From the NCBI GenBank assembly GCA_036873135.1, contig JAPTYO010000012.1, positions 6,890,090 to 6,954,089 of the forward strand: a DNA stretch of 64,000 nt, read 5' to 3'. The notes beneath the pieces are model-generated. The model ran no database searches. It was not told the DNA's origin and worked only from the letters and a program-made list of their open reading frames with translations. This document shows positions 36,151 through 46,565 of this stretch, piece by piece. The first letter of the stretch is position 1; each line of letters opens with the position of its first letter. The DNA comes from Clarkia xantiana subsp. parviflora. Its lineage: Eukaryota; Streptophyta; Magnoliopsida; Myrtales; Onagraceae. The position numbers and the translations under genes are program-made.

Positions 36151-36155
36151 CAAAC

Positions 36156-36764
36156 CATATATTTAAATCTCAGAGCTCAATGCTCGTAATTTATTATACC
36201 GCTAGCTTGACAAAGTCAAGACGACATTTCTAATATATTTTGCAGAAAGTAAACAATTGCAATTCAGCCCACTAATTTAATCAAGTCCCAAAAACATGCA
36301 TATCTGAGATCCATCCCCATAATCGTAACTAGGCATTAGGGTTTTAACCGAAAATGTGTATAAAACACAAACCCTAAGAGCACTGTTTAGGCTAATTTTA
36401 AAGTTCGAAAACGTTTTGGATTTAAAAGTTGACATCCTATTTTATTGAACATTTTAAAATTTCCGAAAATTTGGTTCGGTCCATTTAAAAATATGGTTCG
36501 GTCAGAAACAGTTCAATAAAATGAGATTGTGGTTCGGTTCATGACTCGAAACCAGTCCGATTTAGATTTACTTAGTTACTTTGGTCCGACCCGACCCGTC
36601 TAGGTCGACCCGATTAAGAAAAACCTGGATTGGTTTAACCCGTTCTGGTTTTGCAAACTGGACCGGCCGAAATATATCTTGTGGGTTAAGTAGGGTTTTA
36701 AAATCCACTAAAAACTTAACTTAGCCACCAAGAAATATTAATTGTTTAAAATAATTTCCAATAT

Positions 36765-36795
<31 letters not shown>

Positions 36796-37523
36796 TTCGG
36801 CACAATAATTAAATAACACATATATAAATATTGTCAAGATTTTATCTAGAAGATGCAAATCAATTAAAAATATAAACATATATATCCATAATTTCGGCCA
36901 TATATATATATTATTGTCAAATATATCTTTAGGGATTAAAATAAATGTAGACAATATTTTTCTTAATCCTTTATAGCAACTGAATCCTATCAATATATCT
37001 TTATCCCTATATTTTAGCTAAATATATTGATAGTTTATATATTTTAATATATAATGTGAATCTTTCCTTATCTTTCCAATTTATAGATATATTGTCTCCT
37101 TTTAATAAAATTAAAATATGGTAACAAATATATCTAATAGCTAGGCCGGCCGAATTTTCTTGCTTGCACCCCAAGAAATTAAAATTTTTACCTAATAATT
37201 CACGTAGGGTTTCGGCCATAACACCAAGAATTGGAAAAATTGTCAAATTTTAAGATCAAACACTACTATGATCATGAATCCAAATATTATTCTTGATAAA
37301 AATCATTGTGTTCTTGAAGATCATGAACATCAAACTTAAATTTAAATAAAAAAAATCGGCACCAATCTTTAAAAACATGTATAATCCGAAAATTTTAAGT
37401 TTTTAAAGATCAAAGTCATGAAATTAAGTTTAAAAATTTCGGTGTTCATGATGTATAAAATTCGGTTTTTATAAAATTTCAAGAACATCAGTTTATCAAA
37501 ATTTTAAGAACTCCTAAACCTTT
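36156..37523 (-). other. Leader region of Copia element A
   Basis: About 1.4 kb between the insertion point of B and the primer site. AT-rich, with a (TA)n run at about 36768-36794. No gag frame is recognisable. Confidence 0.5.
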
Positions 37524-37535
37524 CTCTGATACCAC
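37524..37535 (-). promoter_or_regulatory. tRNA-Met primer binding site of Copia element A
   Basis: The plus strand reads CTCTGATACCA; on the element strand TGGTATCAGAG follows the 5' LTR end after one base. Confidence 0.9.
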
Positions 37536-38111
37536 TGTTGGATTACGGAGACGTAATACTACGGAACGCTAAACGTGTACGTGTAAGTAATCTAATTACG
37601 CAGCAGAATAATGTACACATACCTCAATAGCTTTCCTGCCCAAGAACGTTGTGGAAGGAGTTCTGATCCTCCGATCGGAAACCGTACAAGTTTTTCGTGA
37701 GAAGAAGTTCTACGCGGTATAAGCTCCACAGCAAATCCTCTGATCGATTCTTCAACGGGGACAGAACCTCAGACTGAATGCTCAGAAGCAATTTGGCAGC
37801 CGGCCGAACCTACTACAGAGAGAAAGGGATTTCTCTCAAATCACAATTTAGGAGGAGTTGTGATCAAGGTGTGTTTTGGAGGTGACCCCAAGACCTCCTT
37901 ATATACTGGGGGGAGGAGAAAATCCTCCCCCTTACCTTCTAGGGTTTCGGCCGACTTATGTGGTGGGGGAGGCCCAATTTTGGGCCTCCCATGTCACATG
38001 GGAATTGGGTATGGCTCAATCAGGCCTAATGTGACATTTACCTAATTATCTTAGGTAACCACATATATTAACGGGCTACCAATTACGGCGCTACGTCACC
38101 ATATACTAACA
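37536..38111 (-). repeat. 5' LTR of Copia element A
   Basis: Begins TGTTGGATTACGG and ends ATACTAACA in window orientation, matching 9531-10125. Followed by TTGCT, the copy of the target site at 9526-9530. Confidence 0.92.
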
Positions 38112-38727
38112 TTGCTGTCATGCGTAAATTGGGTTTGGGGAGAGGTGGATACATCTTGTTAGGGAATGTGTGTCTAAAGTCTAATATAGGGTAGTTAATG
38201 GGAAAAAATCTGCTCATTTCCTTCCTACTAGGGGCATTAGACAGGGCGACCCGCTCTCGCCTTATTTCTTTATCTTGGTTGCTGATGTACTATCAAGACA
38301 AATTATGCAGGCTGTGGATACGAAGGAGCTAGAAAGTGTGCGTATAAAAAAGCAGTGCCCTACCATAAGTCATTTGCTTTTTGCCAATGACTCCCTATTT
38401 TTCATCAAGGCAAATGCTGAAAATGCCCATAAACTGAGCTCGATATTGAATTGTTATAGTGCTGCATCGGGACATGAAATCAATGCCTCAAAGTCGTTTA
38501 TTTATTTCAGCTCTAACACATCACCTCAGACTAAGGCACTAGTTGAAGGAGTGCTTGGTATTAAGGGAGTTAAGGATGCTGGAAAATATTTAGGGCTGCC
38601 CACTATATGGGGAAGAGCTAAACGTGAGGCACTTGCTTTCTTGAGAGACAGGATTGTGAATAAGCTACAAGGATGGAAGAGCTTGCTTCTTAACCACGCT
38701 GGCAAGGAAACTCTAATAAGGCAGTAG
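38112..38727 (+). pseudogene. LINE reverse transcriptase, second half
   Basis: Continues the L1-type RT cut at 9530. Early codons are frameshifted, then the block GIRQGDPLSPYFFILVADVLS (split over two frames near 38230-38290), HLLFANDSLFF (the usual catalytic ADD context reads AND here), SGHEINASKS and KYLGLPTIWGR follow. The frame ends at a stop at 38725-38727 with continuing similarity beyond it. The change of the first catalytic Asp to Asn would inactivate RT. Confidence 0.9.
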
Positions 38728-40502
38728 TAACAACAATCCCAACCTACACCATGAGTCTGTTTCAGCTACCAATTAATTGGTGCAAGGAGATCAGCAGCTT
38801 AATAGCAAGATTTTGGTGGGGGCAGCAAGGAGAGGAATGGAAAATTCACTGGAAAATCTGAGATCATTTAACACTACCCAAGAGTGAGGGTGGAATGGGA
38901 TTTAGGGACCTCCAGACATTCAATTTGTCTATGTTAACCAAGACAACATGGAGAATTCAAAATAATCCATCATCATTTTGGGTTAGAGTTCTCAAAGGAA
39001 TATATTTCCCAAGAGAGGATTTCCTATGAGCAAGAAAGGGCGCAAGATCATCATGGGGTTGGTGAAGCATATTAGCTGGGCGTGAAGTGTTGCTAAAGGA
39101 TGGGTGTTGGAGGGTGGATAATGGCCTTTCAATACGGGTGTTTCCAGATCCTTGGATACCGGGATTGGAAGGACATCGCTTGAGCGGAATTATTGAGGAT
39201 CAAGACGCTGGAAATGTTATGGTTAACCAGCTAATCAGTCCAAACGGAGCATGGAACTTACAGAGCATTAATCATATGCTGAGGGACGAGGAAAGAGCTG
39301 CAATTTGTCGTATCCCTTTGAGAAGAGCTGAGCAACAAGATAAATTGATCTAGCCCTCTAGCAAGACAGGGGAGGCTATACCCAGAGCTGTCTATTACCA
39401 CCTACGCTCAACTCACACAGCAGCAGCTCTACAACAACCTTCCTCATCTAATGCTGTTAATTCTAACACATGGTAAGCTATCTGGGGCCTCAAAACTCTA
39501 CCCAAAATTAAAATGTTTTTGTGGAAAAGTTACCTGTGTTTGCTGAGCTTGAGAGGAGACGAATCCTACTAGAATCGATGTGCCCTTTTTGCAAAATGGC
39601 TGAAACTGTAGACCACGCCTTGTTGAAGTGTTCTTGGACTGAGTGGTTTGCTAGGATGGGTATCCGGATTGAGCTGCGCATGATTTAAGATGGACTGAGT
39701 GGCTGCAGGAAGTGTTGGAGCGAGCTAAGCAGCTGGCCGGAGAAGGGGAGGAGCTGCTAATTCGATTCAGTACTTTGGCGTGGGGAATTTGGACAGAACG
39801 ATGACGTGCTGCCTATCAGAGAGACAAGCCAGATCCAAATTCGGTATTATCTCGAGCTCATCGACTGCAGGTGGAGGTGATAGCTTCAAACCGGGTCAAA
39901 GCTAACAAAAGCCCGCTTGGAAATCTTGTTAGCAGATCGAGCCGAAAGAGGCAGCACTGGGCTAAACCGCAGATGGGCTGGATTAAGATCAATGTGGATG
40001 CTTCATGGGATAGGCTCACTAGAAGAGGTGGCATTGCTGCAGTAGCTCGAGATCCAATGGGCCATATCGTGGATGGTCGCACTCAAATGAGAGATGGAGA
40101 CTGTGTTGACTCATTGGAGGCAATGGCGATTCTGCTAGGTGTTGAGATGGCAGCCCAACAAGGATGACCCAATGTGGTTGTTGAGTCTGATTCGAAGGTT
40201 GTAACAGATCAACTTGGTGGTAGAAACAAGGCGATCCATTGGAGGCTGGACAACGTTTTGAGCAATATTCAAGATGCGACTAGAAGCGTTTCGTCTATCC
40301 GGTGGAGTTGTGTTCGAAGAAGTGCAAATTGTTGCGCGAACTGATTAGCTATACAAACCAGAAAGAAAATTTGCCCCATAAATTGGGCTACTCAGCCCCC
40401 ATTTCCTATTATGTCAATTTTATTTTTAGATTGTGACTTTGCACCTCCGTAGTTTGTTTAAAGGTTATCATAAAAGTTCATCATTTTGGCAAAAAAAAAA
40501 AT
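38728..40502 (+). pseudogene. LINE C-terminal part: zinc-finger-like region, RNase H, 3' UTR, poly-A
   Basis: The connection region continues (LPKSEGGMGFRDLQTFN-like block near 38875-38930, then a frame at 39087-39353 with WRVDNGLSIRVFPDPWIPG). A zf-RVT-like Cys/His block CPFCKMAETVDHALLKC lies near 39580-39630. A plant non-LTR RNase H follows at 39950-40330 (WIKINVDASW, then LEAMAILLGVEMA, VVESDSKVV), with a stop after MAAQQG. The 3' UTR ends in an A run at 40491-40501. Several stops interrupt the frame. Confidence 0.88.
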
Positions 40503-40710
40503 GTTACAATTAATATGTTTATTGTACAAATTTCGATTTGCTTGATCTAAAGTCTGAAAATCGACTTGAATCATAGTTAAATTCATTTTAGCCGCTCAAC
40601 TATTTATATTGAATAAACTTTAGGGTTTAGTTATTCTTATACAATTAATAACACAGCTAGGATTTCATGATTCATGAGCTCTGTGTATATATATATAAAA
40701 AAATTAGTAA
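40503..40710. repeat. Right copy of the ~210-bp duplication flanking the LINE
   Basis: Begins GTTACAA directly after the poly-A tail and follows 8444-8660 to ATTAGTAA. Its last 84 bp (40627-40710) are repeated in tandem at 40711 to about 40790. Confidence 0.9.
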
Positions 40711-40790
40711 TTAGTTATTCTTATACAATTAATAACACAGCTAGGATTTCATGATTCATGAGCTCTGTGTATATTCTATATATAATATAA

Positions 40791-41111
40791 TTTAGGTACA
40801 CTTCTAAGGCTAATAGCTTAAATTTTTGCCATGTCACCAATATGCATTTTGATTGGTTGATAATTGGTTTTGTAACTTCTTCATATGTTACACATTATTC
40901 AATTCTTTAATCTCATTTTTTCTACATGCATATTAGTTAATCTTGATTAGTATACTAATTCACATTCTTCATATTTATATTCTAATAGTTTTTGTGAGTT
41001 TTACAAAATTAATTTGTGCAACATGTGGTTAAAATAGTGTTAACAATTAGGGTATCAATTTGCAAAAAATGTAAAATTTTAACTTATCAAAAGATTCTTA
41101 TATTAGGGTAT
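40791..41111. other. AT-rich spacer
   Basis: No gene or element end recognised. The phrase TTAGGGTATCAATT occurs at about 41047 and again at 41103, bracketing a 56-bp segment next to the first array of element E. Confidence 0.5.
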
Positions 41112-41199
41112 CAATTCTTCGAAGTCTTCAAGGTGGCTCATACGCTTATTCTGGTGCGAAAATGATAAAACTTTTGTCGGCGGGACGCCTGTTGGCGGT

Positions 41200-41890
41200 G
41201 CCTCCATTAGCGATGCAGAAAGTAAAGCCTCCAGTGGCGGTGCGGAAAAGTAAAGAGCCTCCAGTGGCGGTGTAGAAAAGTAAAGAGCCTCCAGTGGCGG
41301 TGCGGGAAAGTAAAGCCTCCAGTGGCGGTGCGGGAAAGTAAAGCCTCCAGTGGCGTGCGGGAAAGTAAAGCCTCCAGTGGTGTGCGGGAAAGTAAAGCCT
41401 CCAGTGGCGTGCGGGAAAGTAAAGCCTTCAGTGGCGTGCGAGAAAGTAAAGCCTCCAGTGGCGTGCGGGAAAGTAAAGCCTCCAGTGGCGTGCGGGAAAG
41501 TAAAGCCTCCAGTGGCGCGCGGGAAAGTAAAGCCTCCAGTGGCGCGCGGGAAAGTAAAGCCTCCAGTGGCGCGCGGGAAAGTAAAGCCTCCAGTGGCGTG
41601 CGGGAAAGTAAAACCTCTAGTGGCGTGCGGGAAAGTAAAGCCTCCAGTGGCGTGCGGGAAAGTAAAGCCTCGGTTGGCGGTGCCTCCGTCGGCGATGCAA
41701 AAAGTAAAGCCTCTAGTGGCGATGCAGAAAGTAAGGCCTCCAGTGGCGAGTATTTTGAAAAGAGCCCCTAGTGGCGTCTGTTGGAGAAGAGCCTCTAGTG
41801 GCGTCCGTCGTAGAAGAGCCTCTAGTGGCGTATGTCGGAGAAATGCCTCTAATGGCGTCCGTTGGATAAGGGCCTCGAGTGGCTTGACGA
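41200..41890. repeat. 24-27 bp tandem array of element E
   Basis: About 22 copies of GGGAAAGTAAAGCCTCCAGT followed by GGCGTGC or GGCGGTGC. Copies at the ends drift (AGAGCCTCTAGTGGCGTCCG at 41770-41880). Long frames exist on both strands only because the unit lacks stops. Confidence 0.92.
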
Positions 41891-42204
41891 CTTGAATGCA
41901 TGTCCTTAATTTTTGCCTAAACTGCGCATGACGCGACAACTTAGCGGGATCTTTTTCTTTCTTTTTTTTTCTTTTTTATCACTCATATTCTCTCCTTTTG
42001 CCATGGTCAGAATTTTAGACCGTGCCCCTCGGTTTTCCTAATTTTTGCATGGATTGCCCCTTGGGGTTTTCATTCCATCGGGATTTTATTTTCTCTCCTT
42101 TTGCCATGATTGCAATTTCTGAATTTGCTATCATGCCCCTCATTTACTAATTTTGTCTAGGCCGCCCTTTTCGGGTTTTCAACCTAACGGAAGCACTTTT
42201 TTTT

Positions 42205-43090
42205 TTTTGTAGCCGATTAAACGGTGGCTGTGACCCGTACTTTATTTGCCGTCACGATGCGAGAGTATTTGTAGCCATTTGGAGGGTGGCTGTGACCCTT
42301 TCCTCACCGTCTTCAATGTCGCGAGTGCTCTTTTGATTTGTAGCCATTTGGAGGGTGGCTGTGGCCCTTTCATTTATTTCCATCGTCGATGTTCCGGGAC
42401 TGCTCTTTCGATTTGTAGTCGTTTTAAGAGTGGCTGTGGCCTTTTCAAATGATTTCCCGGCCTCATAAGATTCACGAGAATACTCTTTATATGTAGACAT
42501 TTTGAGTGTGGCTATGGCCCTTTTATTTTGTAGTCGTTTTAGGGACGACTGTGGCCCTTTTTTATTTTCCCGCCCTTACAAGATTCGCGGGGTCACTCTT
42601 TTATCATTAGCCGTTTGGAGGGTGGTTGTGGCCCTTTATTTTGTAGTCGTTTTAGGGACGACTGTGGCCCTTTTTTTATTTTTATGCCTTTACAAGATTC
42701 TCGGGGTCACTCTTTTATCTGTAGCAGTTTGGAGGGTGGCCGTGGCCCTTTATTTTCTAGTCTTTTTAAGGACGACTGTGGCCCTTTTTATTTTCCCGCC
42801 CTCACAGGATTCACGGGGTTACTCTTTTATCTTTAGCCGTTTGGAGGGTGGCTGTGGCCCTTTCATTTATTCTCCGCTTTTGATGTTGCGGTAGCGCTCA
42901 TTATTTGTAGCCATTTGAAGGGTGGCCATGGCCCTTTTTTATAGTCATTTTAGGGATGACTGTGACCCTTTTATTTGTAGTTGATTTAGGAACAACTGTG
43001 ACCCTTTTATTTCTTCACTGCTCTCACAATATTAGCACAAACACTCTCTTTATTTTCTGTAGCCGATTAAAGGGCGGCTATGACCCTAAG
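42205..43090. repeat. Tandem array with paired hairpin stems in element E
   Basis: Units of about 35 bp, arranged in pairs of about 110 bp, each with a short inverted repeat followed by GTGGCCCTTT. Stems differ between copies but remain paired: AGCCA/TGGCT (42273, 42343), AGTCGT/ACGACT (42533, 42646), AGTCAT/ATGACT (42944), AGTTG/CAACT (42978), AGCCG/CGGCT (43069). Confidence 0.88.
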
Positions 43091-44171
43091 TGGATTTTTT
43101 TTTTGCTTCTTTTTTCATCTCACCTTTTGCCATGACCGCCCCTGCGGGTTTTCAATCATGCCCCTCTCCCTGACTTTTTCCTAGGTTTTCAACCTAGCGG
43201 GAATTTATTTTTTTCTCTCTTTTTTATTTTTTCAAATGGAAAGAAAATCTACCGAAACTAATCAACAACAACTATGTTACATACCCCTAATAGCAGATTA
43301 AACCTTTTAATTTCTCAGAACTTCTCCGGAGGAAAACTTGTCAAATAAGATGATTATGTCGATGTCTTGAATGAAGGATCCTTTCAATGGGTGGACGACA
43401 CTGACAATAATTTTTCTTCTTCTTCCTCTCAAATGCTCTTTCATTAGCACGGTCGATCTTCATGGAATCTCGATCTTTTTTAATAGGAAGATCTCTGGAT
43501 GTCTTCTATCTTTAACCATGCTTGATCTTAACATGAATGCTCCACGACTACATCTGACTGGTTCATAATTTGTCGCATGCTGGACGAATGGCCTGATTAA
43601 TGAACACCCATGGATGGTGTTGAGTTTGGCACAGTAGTCCACAAATGGTAAACTTAGGCATAGATATCATCCGAGGTATCTGGGATAACTGGTATAAGAA
43701 TGGTCGGCGAGCGAAGGGCCGTACATGAGATGTGTTCTTCAGGAGTTTGATTTGGATGATTATCCAAGCTGCACAATGAATAAGGAAAAACTCAAAATTC
43801 GGGGATACAATTTCTCTTACCTGGGAGTTGGATTTTTCAGTGGCAATGTGCTCGCTATGCGAATGGACCTGCAGCATGTCCCGATTCTCCTGCTCCACAA
43901 CTTGTATATGTGCACCTACTGAAAAGTACATGCCCCTAGTGGCAGACTTAAAATTTCAGAACTTTTTTCGGAAAAGGATTCGGTTGATCGAGTCAAGCTA
44001 CATTGATCGACACATTGAATCTTCACTGGATTCTCGATGATCTCTTGAAATTTTCTCATCTTCTGACATGTCCGATCTCAAAGGGAGATGCCCCCTGGTT
44101 ACCGCTGAATGGTTTAAACCTGGCCACATAACGGTTGTGTACCTCGTATTGAAAAGCGTATGAATTTCACA
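43091..44171 (-). other. Element E body left of D
   Basis: Contains repeated phrases: CATACCCCTAATAGCAGATTAAA (shortened here: ACATACCCCTAATAGC at 43279) and ACATGCCCCTAGTGGCAG at 43929, each followed by TCAGAACTT. They mark a roughly 650-bp duplicated block. No gene is supported. Confidence 0.5.
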
Positions 44172-44176
44172 CATGG

Positions 44177-44966
44177 TGTTAAGTTCCGAGTCTAGGGTCA
44201 ACGGGCGGTCAACTCAAGTCTCGTTCCTCACTGGAGATGTTGTGGATTCGATGCTCTCGGGTTGTGCTGTCCTAACTCGTGTCCTTCCGTCCTTAGCTTC
44301 TCTTCCCTTCTCACCCTGCAAAAGGGGCAATACTAGGCACAGAGGGGGGGGGGGGGGGGGTGGTGCCTGATGAACCCTCTCCGATGCCTAAGTCAGTACG
44401 GTTTTAGAGAGATAAAGCTAGAGAGATGTCAGAGCAAAATTATGCAACTTGCCAAGATGATCGAATGAATAGTGGAGGTGTGGTATTTATAAGCAACGGT
44501 GTCATTAAGGTGGCTTAATGACATCGTTAACCTTTAAACACAGTTAATTAACCTTTAAGTACGTAATTAAGACCTTAGGATACGGAGAAGGTTGGCGGAA
44601 ATAAACCGAGTATGGGAGTCCAAGAATGGTGTCGGGGCCCTTGGGGGGAAGGAAAATCCGACCCCCAAGGGTAGGGGTTGGGTGAGGCCACCCAACCCCT
44701 CCTAGGGGAGATCGGGTTGGTCCACCCGATCTCCCCTAGGGGAGATCGGGTTGGCTGACCCGATCTCCCCTAGGGGAGGTCGGGTGTGGCCACCCGACCT
44801 CACCTAGGTGAGTCTAACTTGGCCGGACGAGCGCTTCGGCCTCGTCCGGACCGTTGGTGTTTTCGTGAAGTGTTCGGGTTGAAGTTTCGATCTACAATCA
44901 TTAACGGGGTGATAAAAATAAAACGATTCGGAAGTCAACGGGTTCAAATTGGGCGTATATCCATCA
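44177..44966 (-). repeat. 3' LTR of element D (left copy)
   Basis: Related to LTR C at the outer end (TGATGGATATACGCCC), the palindrome array (44636-44815) and the TATA region (complement of 44484-44491), but it lacks the 24-bp array. It has a G run at about 44346-44360. It ends in CTTAACA on the element strand. Confidence 0.93.
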
Positions 44967-44984
44967 CATGCCCCCGAGTCAACC
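44967..44984 (-). promoter_or_regulatory. Polypurine tract of element D
   Basis: GGTTGACTCGGGGGCATG on the minus strand, identical to that of C and nearly identical to that of B. Confidence 0.75.
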
Positions 44985-45513
44985 AATGGCCTAACCCTTG
45001 ATTGACTCTATTTTAGGATGGTATGACACGCGCAATTTGAAACCGGGGTTTTACCTTTCGCCTGAATGCTTGCTTACCCATGGATGTGTGCCTCTGACTC
45101 TGCCCCCTGCCTTATGAGATAGAGGAATTGTAAATGTCAGAATAGCACGGATACGTGCCTAAGCACGCGTCCGTCTGAGGTGGGAGTAATAAATATATCT
45201 TTGCTACGGGCGTATACTCGAAAGATACACGCTTGCATAGGGATGCAATACGAATACAACTAAGTGACTTATGCTTCAATTTCATGCCGGGGTTTTGCCT
45301 AAGTGGAGAAAATTTTAATTTTGGTCTAAATTTTTTTCTAAGTATGGGATGCTCAAGAATAAAACTATGGGATGTTAACTTGAGTGGAGATATACTTAAC
45401 CATAGTCTAAGGGAGGTAAAGGTGATAGTTTTTCTTTAACCCTTAGATCTCATCCAATTTTAAATGGAGGGTTGTGATTGGACCACTTTAAAAAACCCTA
45501 TCCCCCTTTCAAA

Positions 45514-45615
45514 TATATAGGAGAGTTAAGAAAATACCTTACTTAGCCACCATAGTCATCTTTTTCCCTCTTTTCTCACACTTGGAGAGCAAGGAAAAAT
45601 TTGGAGCACACCAAG
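45514..45615 (+). promoter_or_regulatory. Putative promoter and first non-coding exon of the opposite-strand gene
   Basis: A TATA-like TATATAG at 45514-45520 is followed by a pyrimidine-rich stretch, a purine-rich leader and a good splice donor (CAAG then GTAAGG, GT at 45616). Downstream is a GC-rich segment (45620-45900), then AT-rich intron-like sequence. Placement is inferred from sequence only. Confidence 0.4.
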
Positions 45616-46565
45616 GTAAGGGCCGGCCAAGAATTCCGGCGAAGGGGTGGAATTCCGGCCAGCGGTGCGACGAAGGAGGCCTGCGGAGGACGGCGGCGTG
45701 ACCAGAGGCGGCGGCGGAGCAGACCCTGGACTACGGCGGAGCCGGGCGAGGTCGTGGAGGAGCAGCAGGACGACGGCAAGGCTACTGTTGGCGGAGGCGA
45801 CGTCTGGTCCGGCAAGGGCGGGCGACGGCGAAGTGGGACGACTCCGGCGCGACGAGGAACGACCTCCGGTGACGACAGGGTCCGACCTCCGGCGAGGGAC
45901 TGATTTCCGGCGGTCTCCAAACTCGAAATCCGGACCCGTTTATCACATCAGGTCGGGTTTTCCGAAGGTCCACTCTTTTCCTTTCCGTTGTCGTGCAAAA
46001 TGTTGATTTTTGAATTGTCGATACATGATTGCCGATACTTGATTGCCGATACTTGATTGAATGTGTGATTGCCGTGGATAGCCGTAGATAGTCGTGGATT
46101 TGGGGAAAAAATTTGGCCGGTCGTCCGGAGATAGTTTCTTGTCCGATTAAACTATCCCCGTTTTGAATTTGATGTCGAGTCGCCATTTGTGTGTTGATTT
46201 CCGTTGGAGGGCGTAATGGTAATTTTGCCCGAAAACCGACTTTAGGTTCGGACAAAATTGTTCGATTTGGTTGTCGTGGTGTCCTTGGCTCATGTTTGTT
46301 ATCTTTGTTGGGTGTCTTCGAATCTTTGGTTGTTGTTGTTGGTCGAGTGTCGGGTACTCCCGGTTTTTCGAAAATTTTCTTGTTTTGACATTTGTCATGC
46401 CGTGGCAGGTACTGTATTCCTGGTGGTGTCCCCGCACACAGACTCTGCAGAGGCGTTACATCCTCCGAAGGATGAGTGAGTTTCTTTTCTCTTCTTTTCG
46501 TCGCATTACTTCCTTTCCTATCATTAGCTTAGTGTTGCGATCTGAGCTGGGGTGTTAGTCGAGAC

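Larger units (their letters stand above)
16365..36155 (+). mobile_element. Tat-lineage Ty3-gypsy element B (pol without gag)
   Basis: LTRs at 16370-17038 and 35485-36150 are flanked by the 5-bp duplication CAAAC (16365-16369, 36151-36155). The order is 5' LTR, primer site, gag remnant of only a few codons, protease, RT, RNase H, second RNase H, integrase, long 3' region with an opposite-strand gene, tandem repeats, polypurine tract and 3' LTR. Element C is inserted at 23792. Excluding C the element is about 10.5 kb. Confidence 0.93.
9531..38111 (-). mobile_element. Ty1-copia element A (host of nested B and C)
   Basis: Two LTRs (9531-10125, 37536-38111), a tRNA-Met primer site next to the right LTR, a purine tract next to the left LTR, and a perfect 5-bp target duplication TTGCT (9526-9530 and 38112-38116) define one insertion into the LINE. 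Without the nested B element and the hAT MITE, its own body is about 8.3 kb. Only RT and RNase H are recognisable; gag, protease and integrase are not. Confidence 0.92.

Noticed and set aside
41322..41771. CRISPR-like array of short repeats
   Set aside because: The repeats are directly contiguous with no unique spacers, units drift gradually, and the context is plant nuclear DNA. The same holds for 33470-33975 and 26590-26870.
41103..41939. A repetitive GGFTFPHAT protein gene
   Set aside because: The frame exists only because the 27-bp repeat is open on both strands; there is no start context, domain or homologue that I recognise.
45576..46006. Frames of 100-157 codons in the GC-rich segment of D
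   Set aside because: Composition-driven, overlapping in both strands. The segment fits better as the first intron or leader of the opposite-strand gene.
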